Shown in pieces: positions 6,184 to 9,028 of a stretch of 9,028 nucleotides of DNA; the first letter of the stretch is position 1; each line of letters begins with the position of its first letter. The DNA comes from an uncultured bacterium. Lineage in GTDB: Bacteria; Bdellovibrionota_C; UBA2361; SZUA-149; CALKYB01. The translations under genes were made by a program, and so were the position numbers. The stretch lies in NCBI GenBank assembly GCA_938022485.1, contig CALIEE010000083.1, positions 1 through 9,028 of the forward strand, written 5' to 3'. The notes under the pieces are model-generated. The model was not told where the DNA came from, made no database searches, and saw only the letters and a program-made list of their open reading frames with translations.

Positions 6184-6218
6184 GACCGAGGAAAAGAATC
6201 CAAAAAAAGACAGCCTTG

Positions 6219-8153
6219 ATGAAAATAATAATCAAAGGAATTGCTGTTCTGTTTGGAATATTACTGCTTTGCTGCTTAGCGGTTTATGGCCTGGTGCGTT
6301 TTGTCGACCCAAATGACTACCGAGTAGAAATAGCTGAATACATTTCGGAAAGTCTTGGTAGAAAAGTCGAACTCAATGGGCCCATTAAGATTGCTCTCTC
6401 CCTCAAACCTAAATTGGAAGTTGAAAATGTAAATATAGCCAACACAGATTGGGGCTCTAAACCCTCAATGGCTAAAATACAGAAAGCCTTGGTTCACCTA
6501 GACTTGTGGAGCCTACTGCCTCCCAAAAAAACTCTAGAGTTTTCTAGCATCGAACTCCACGGCAGTGACCTTCTGTCAGAGCTAAATTCATCTAGCAAAA
6601 GCAACTGGGACTTTGGAAAAGGCAATCAGAAAGATAATTCGAGCTCTAGTTTTCTCCTCGAACTTTTTTCTGCGACAATCTCTAATTTAAAATTTGCTCA
6701 CAAGGGAAGCGCCACCCTTGACCTCTCTATAGAAAAAGCAAACCTAAGAACAGAAGGGTCTAAGCGAAAGGTGAACTTAAACGGCACCCTGCAAGGAGAA
6801 GCTTTCTCAATCAAAGGTAATATTCCAGACGTAAAAACCATCTCACGCATAAAGGAAGCCTCCTTAGACCTAGAAATAATACTGGGCGAAGCAAGCCTAA
6901 AAGCCAAAGGGCCTATATTACTATCTCAGCCCCTTAGTAAAAGTTCGCTCAAACTAGAGATAGACTTTCCAGATTTAAGTTTTCTAAAAGTTTTTGGTTC
7001 CGAATCATTTCCCCCTCAAAGAGGCATTTCAGGCTCGGGACAGCTAGATCTCATTGATGGGAACTTTAACTTCTCCAGCCTCGACCTAAAAATTGAACAA
7101 AGCGATATTAAAGGATCTTTAAGCTTTGATAGTTCCTTCAAGACCATCTCAGCTAAACTAGAGAGTGCTTTGCTCATTATCGACAACATCTATCCTTCGA
7201 GCAATCAACAACCAGAAGACTATTCTGAAAAAAACTCAAAAAAGAAGGGGATTTTCTCCAAGGAGCAATTTCCTCTTGAGACCCTTAGGGCTCTCAACCT
7301 TGAGGCCGACGTTAAACTAGAAAAACTAATCATTGGAGAGAAAACCAATTTCACAAATATCAACATTGGACTGAAATCGAAAAAAGGACAGCTGGAAATA
7401 ACGCCGGTGAAAGCGATGTTTTATGATGGTGAAGTTGATGCTGAAGTGAAATTTAGTGGATCCCTAGACACTCCCACTCTCCAAAGTAATTTTAATACCT
7501 CCGGTTTCGATTACGGCAAGTATTTGGCTGCAACAGGAGCCGATCAGGGGGTCAGTGGTAAAGCTGACGGCGAGTTTAAACTGACCTCAAAAGGAACATC
7601 ACCTCATCTTCTAGTCTCGAACCTAAAAGGGACTGTTGACCTTTCATCCGGAGAGGGAGTCGTCACGAACAACTTGTTAAAAATTATTTCAGTGGGGATT
7701 CAAGATATCCTAGCTCCGCTTTTTGGAAAAAAGTCCGATGTCGCAGTTCACTGTTTATTGAGCAGCTCTAAAATTGAAAATGGAGTGATCACTAGTCAGC
7801 ATCAAATTGTAGACAGCGAGGTCATAACTATTTTGGCTGATGGCTCCGTCGACCTTGGAAAGGAAGCAATTGATTTAGACTTTGATATTAAAGCCAATAA
7901 CCCGAGTATCGCCAGCTTAATCCCTCCCTTTTCTTTAAAAGGCGACTTGGCATCTCCCAGTATAATTCCTCGTGCCCTTGACGCCATTGTCGACTTAGCC
8001 AAAACAGGGGTGGAAATCGCCTCAGATGGGGTGGATATGGCTGACAAACTTTCTGGACTTGTGACAGAGGGCAAAATCAAAGAAGCAAGAAAAGGCATGG
8101 CCCGCTGTGAGCATGCGCTAGCCAATAAAGACAAACTATGGCCGGAAAGTTAA
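6219..8153 (+). CDS. AsmA-family envelope protein
   Basis: AsmA-like protein, 644 aa, anchored in the inner membrane with a large periplasmic part. AsmA/TamB-type proteins are linked to outer-membrane biogenesis and phospholipid transport between membranes. One N-terminal membrane segment (about residues 5-27) is followed by VDPNDYRVEIAEYISESLGRKVELNG, the standard AsmA opening. A long run of beta-rich repeats follows, with a low-complexity Ser/Lys/Asn linker near 335-350. The C-terminal AsmA domain (about 395-610) includes SGSLDTPTLQSNF, NLKGTVDLSSGEGVVTNNLL and a DGSVDLGKEAIDLDFDIK strand pair. Length is close to E. coli AsmA (617 aa). I take ATG 6219 over the TTG three bases upstream; neither has a good Shine-Dalgarno, and GAGGAAAAG lies about 28 bases upstream, so coupling to the LOG-family gene is possible. 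The stop overlaps the stop of the convergent 284-aa gene. Confidence 0.92.
   Translation: MKIIIKGIAVLFGILLLCCLAVYGLVRFVDPNDYRVEIAEYISESLGRKVELNGPIKIALSLKPKLEVENVNIANTDWGSKPSMAKIQKALVHLDLWSLLPPKKTLEFSSIELHGSDLLSELNSSSKSNWDFGKGNQKDNSSSSFLLELFSATISNLKFAHKGSATLDLSIEKANLRTEGSKRKVNLNGTLQGEAFSIKGNIPDVKTISRIKEASLDLEIILGEASLKAKGPILLSQPLSKSSLKLEIDFPDLSFLKVFGSESFPPQRGISGSGQLDLIDGNFNFSSLDLKIEQSDIKGSLSFDSSFKTISAKLESALLIIDNIYPSSNQQPEDYSEKNSKKKGIFSKEQFPLETLRALNLEADVKLEKLIIGEKTNFTNINIGLKSKKGQLEITPVKAMFYDGEVDAEVKFSGSLDTPTLQSNFNTSGFDYGKYLAATGADQGVSGKADGEFKLTSKGTSPHLLVSNLKGTVDLSSGEGVVTNNLLKIISVGIQDILAPLFGKKSDVAVHCLLSSSKIENGVITSQHQIVDSEVITILADGSVDLGKEAIDLDFDIKANNPSIASLIPPFSLKGDLASPSIIPRALDAIVDLAKTGVEIASDGVDMADKLSGLVTEGKIKEARKGMARCEHALANKDKLWPES
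8150..8153. other. Overlapping convergent stop codons in TTAA
   Basis: Plus-strand TAA of the AsmA gene is at 8151-8153, and minus-strand TAA of the 284-aa gene is read from 8152 back to 8150. The two coding regions overlap by four bases, leaving no intergenic space for terminators. Confidence 0.85.
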
Positions 8154-9004
8154 TCGTCTAAAACGTTCCCAGAAGACTTTCTAGAAGGAAGTTTTAAAAA
8201 TTTAAGTTTACTAACTACTCTGGAGAAAGAGCTTATTTTCTCGACCTTTGTAAGAGTACTAGTACGGCTGGACTTTCGTTTAGCTCGAGAAGAAACAAGC
8301 CTCTTTTCGACACTACTCCCCTCACTAACCGAGGGGCTTTTTGCTTTTTCAATTATGCTACTATTCCGATTTGCACTTCCTTTGATCGACACGTTAGCAC
8401 TCTGTAGCCAGGGCTCAGGAATTTGCTCTAAGCCAGTCACAACGACTACTTTTCCAGAGCTTGGGGTGCTTTCAATCATCAAATTCGCCACAACCTCTGC
8501 CTCAGAAACGCCAAGTTCAATGCCTTCAAAATCCACATGTAAAACTTCCAAGTCTGAGGCAAAAGCACATACCAAAGATAGTCTTAGCTTGTCGGCTAAG
8601 CTAAGTGAGTCTGGCGAGACAATAGGATCATTTTCTAAACCTGCCTCTACCATTTTTTCTAAATCTTGGCATTCACCTACCCAGTGAGTAACCACTTCAC
8701 TCACAGTTTGAAATTCCAAACACTCAAACTCTTGATTAATTTGAAAAACCTTTTCTGCTGAGACTGGGTATTTTCCTAAACTGAGAAATACTTTTTCCAC
8801 ATCACGTAGCTCACACAGAGCTTTGCGATAAGAGGCATTACTTGGAATTTTAGATAAAAACGAGATTTTACCCTGAAGACACTCCACTAGATGTTCGTCG
8901 CCACGGCCGGAAAAACCTCGTAGACACAAACTCAGCTCTTCAACAACTGTCGCGCTCGTCGTAGACGAGTCACCACTACTTACACTTCCCATTAGCATTT
9001 GCAC
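8150..9004 (-). CDS. Hypothetical protein, 284 aa, possibly degenerate ABC-ATPase-like with a basic Ser-rich tail
   Basis: Not recognised as a standard family. Possible starts are GTG 9004, ATG 8998 and ATG 8992, without a clear Shine-Dalgarno; an in-frame TAA lies at 9011-9013. Residues 28-60 (LRGFSGRGDEHLVECLQGKISFLSKI) and about 134-190 (LSLADKLRLSLVCAFASDLEVLHVDFEG, then GKVVVVTGLEQIPEPW) look like the Q-loop region and the signature, Walker B and switch segments of polysaccharide-export ABC ATPases (KpsT/Wzt type). However, the signature lacks SGG, Walker B lacks the DE pair, and no true Walker A exists; GSVSSGDS near residue 7 fits the spacing but has Asp for Lys. The tail (about 206-284) is rich in Ser, Lys and Arg and probably disordered or binds nucleic acid or acidic partners. 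This homology is inference. It is probably a regulatory or decayed protein rather than an active ATPase. Confidence 0.65.
   Translation of the reverse strand: MQMLMGSVSSGDSSTTSATVVEELSLCLRGFSGRGDEHLVECLQGKISFLSKIPSNASYRKALCELRDVEKVFLSLGKYPVSAEKVFQINQEFECLEFQTVSEVVTHWVGECQDLEKMVEAGLENDPIVSPDSLSLADKLRLSLVCAFASDLEVLHVDFEGIELGVSEAEVVANLMIESTPSSGKVVVVTGLEQIPEPWLQSANVSIKGSANRNSSIIEKAKSPSVSEGSSVEKRLVSSRAKRKSSRTSTLTKVEKISSFSRVVSKLKFLKLPSRKSSGNVLDD
8318..8349 (+). terminator. Intrinsic terminator for the AsmA transcript, inside the antisense gene
   Basis: CCCCTC (8318-8323) pairs with GAGGGG (8331-8336) around a 7-base loop and is followed by C, five T, GC and five T. It lies about 165 bases past the AsmA stop, within the coding sequence of the minus-strand 284-aa gene, where it encodes part of the Ser/Lys-rich tail. 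The T tracts are on the plus side, so it would stop the LOG-AsmA transcript. The stem is short but all G-C except one pair. Confidence 0.65.
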
Positions 9005-9028
9005 GTAAGTTTAATGTCTGAGCATCAC

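Noticed and set aside
8086..8125. Possible minus-strand terminator (GCATG/CATGC hairpin followed by CTTTTCTT on the minus strand) inside the AsmA gene
   Set aside because: Five-bp stem with a 12-base loop and an interrupted T tract; too weak to call.
8355..8687. Plus-strand 110-codon frame antisense to the 284-aa gene
   Set aside because: Ser/Thr/Lys-rich translation with no motifs, lies just after a plus-strand terminator and has no ribosome-binding site. The minus frame is much longer, although that gene is itself only moderately certain.

Overview
The window (about 45% GC by eye) looks like chromosomal housekeeping DNA from a Gram-negative bacterium. The outer-membrane inference rests on the AsmA-family protein. 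The DAHP synthase, transketolase and the small HPHHNP protein remind me of marine Verrucomicrobiota/Opitutae proteins, but that is a guess from memory and not demonstrated. I see no insertion sequence, phage gene, CRISPR array, tRNA or rRNA.

Layout. Positions 95-2611 hold two minus-strand genes in one probable transcript: tkt (transketolase), then a 148-aa unknown protein. Positions 2612-3244 are a 633-base non-coding gap between divergent units. Inside it, on the plus strand, are an extended -10 promoter, a 10-bp hairpin and a textbook intrinsic terminator (10-bp stem, seven T). Together they outline a small RNA of about 110 nt or an attenuator-like leader. Positions 3245-8153 hold five plus-strand genes: a thioredoxin/peroxiredoxin-fold protein, a DAHP synthase with an N-terminal regulatory domain, a 142-aa unknown protein, a LOG/TIGR00730-family protein, and an AsmA-family envelope protein. 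A minus-strand 284-aa protein (8150-9004) converges on the AsmA gene, and the two stop codons overlap in a single TTAA.

How the genes relate. Transketolase interconverts pentose-phosphate sugars and supplies erythrose-4-phosphate. DAHP synthase joins erythrose-4-phosphate to phosphoenolpyruvate as the first step of the shikimate pathway. The two enzymes are metabolically adjacent and divergently placed, with the candidate regulatory RNA between them. LOG and AsmA are 35 bases apart and probably co-transcribed. Because AsmA and its convergent neighbour leave no intergenic space, the only good terminator for the plus-strand transcript (8318-8349) lies inside the antisense coding sequence.

No complete new multi-gene system is evident. 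The best leads are the 2887-3013 RNA with its mutually exclusive pairings, the 284-aa protein that resembles a degenerate ABC ATPase with a basic Ser-rich tail, and the gene-embedded terminator.
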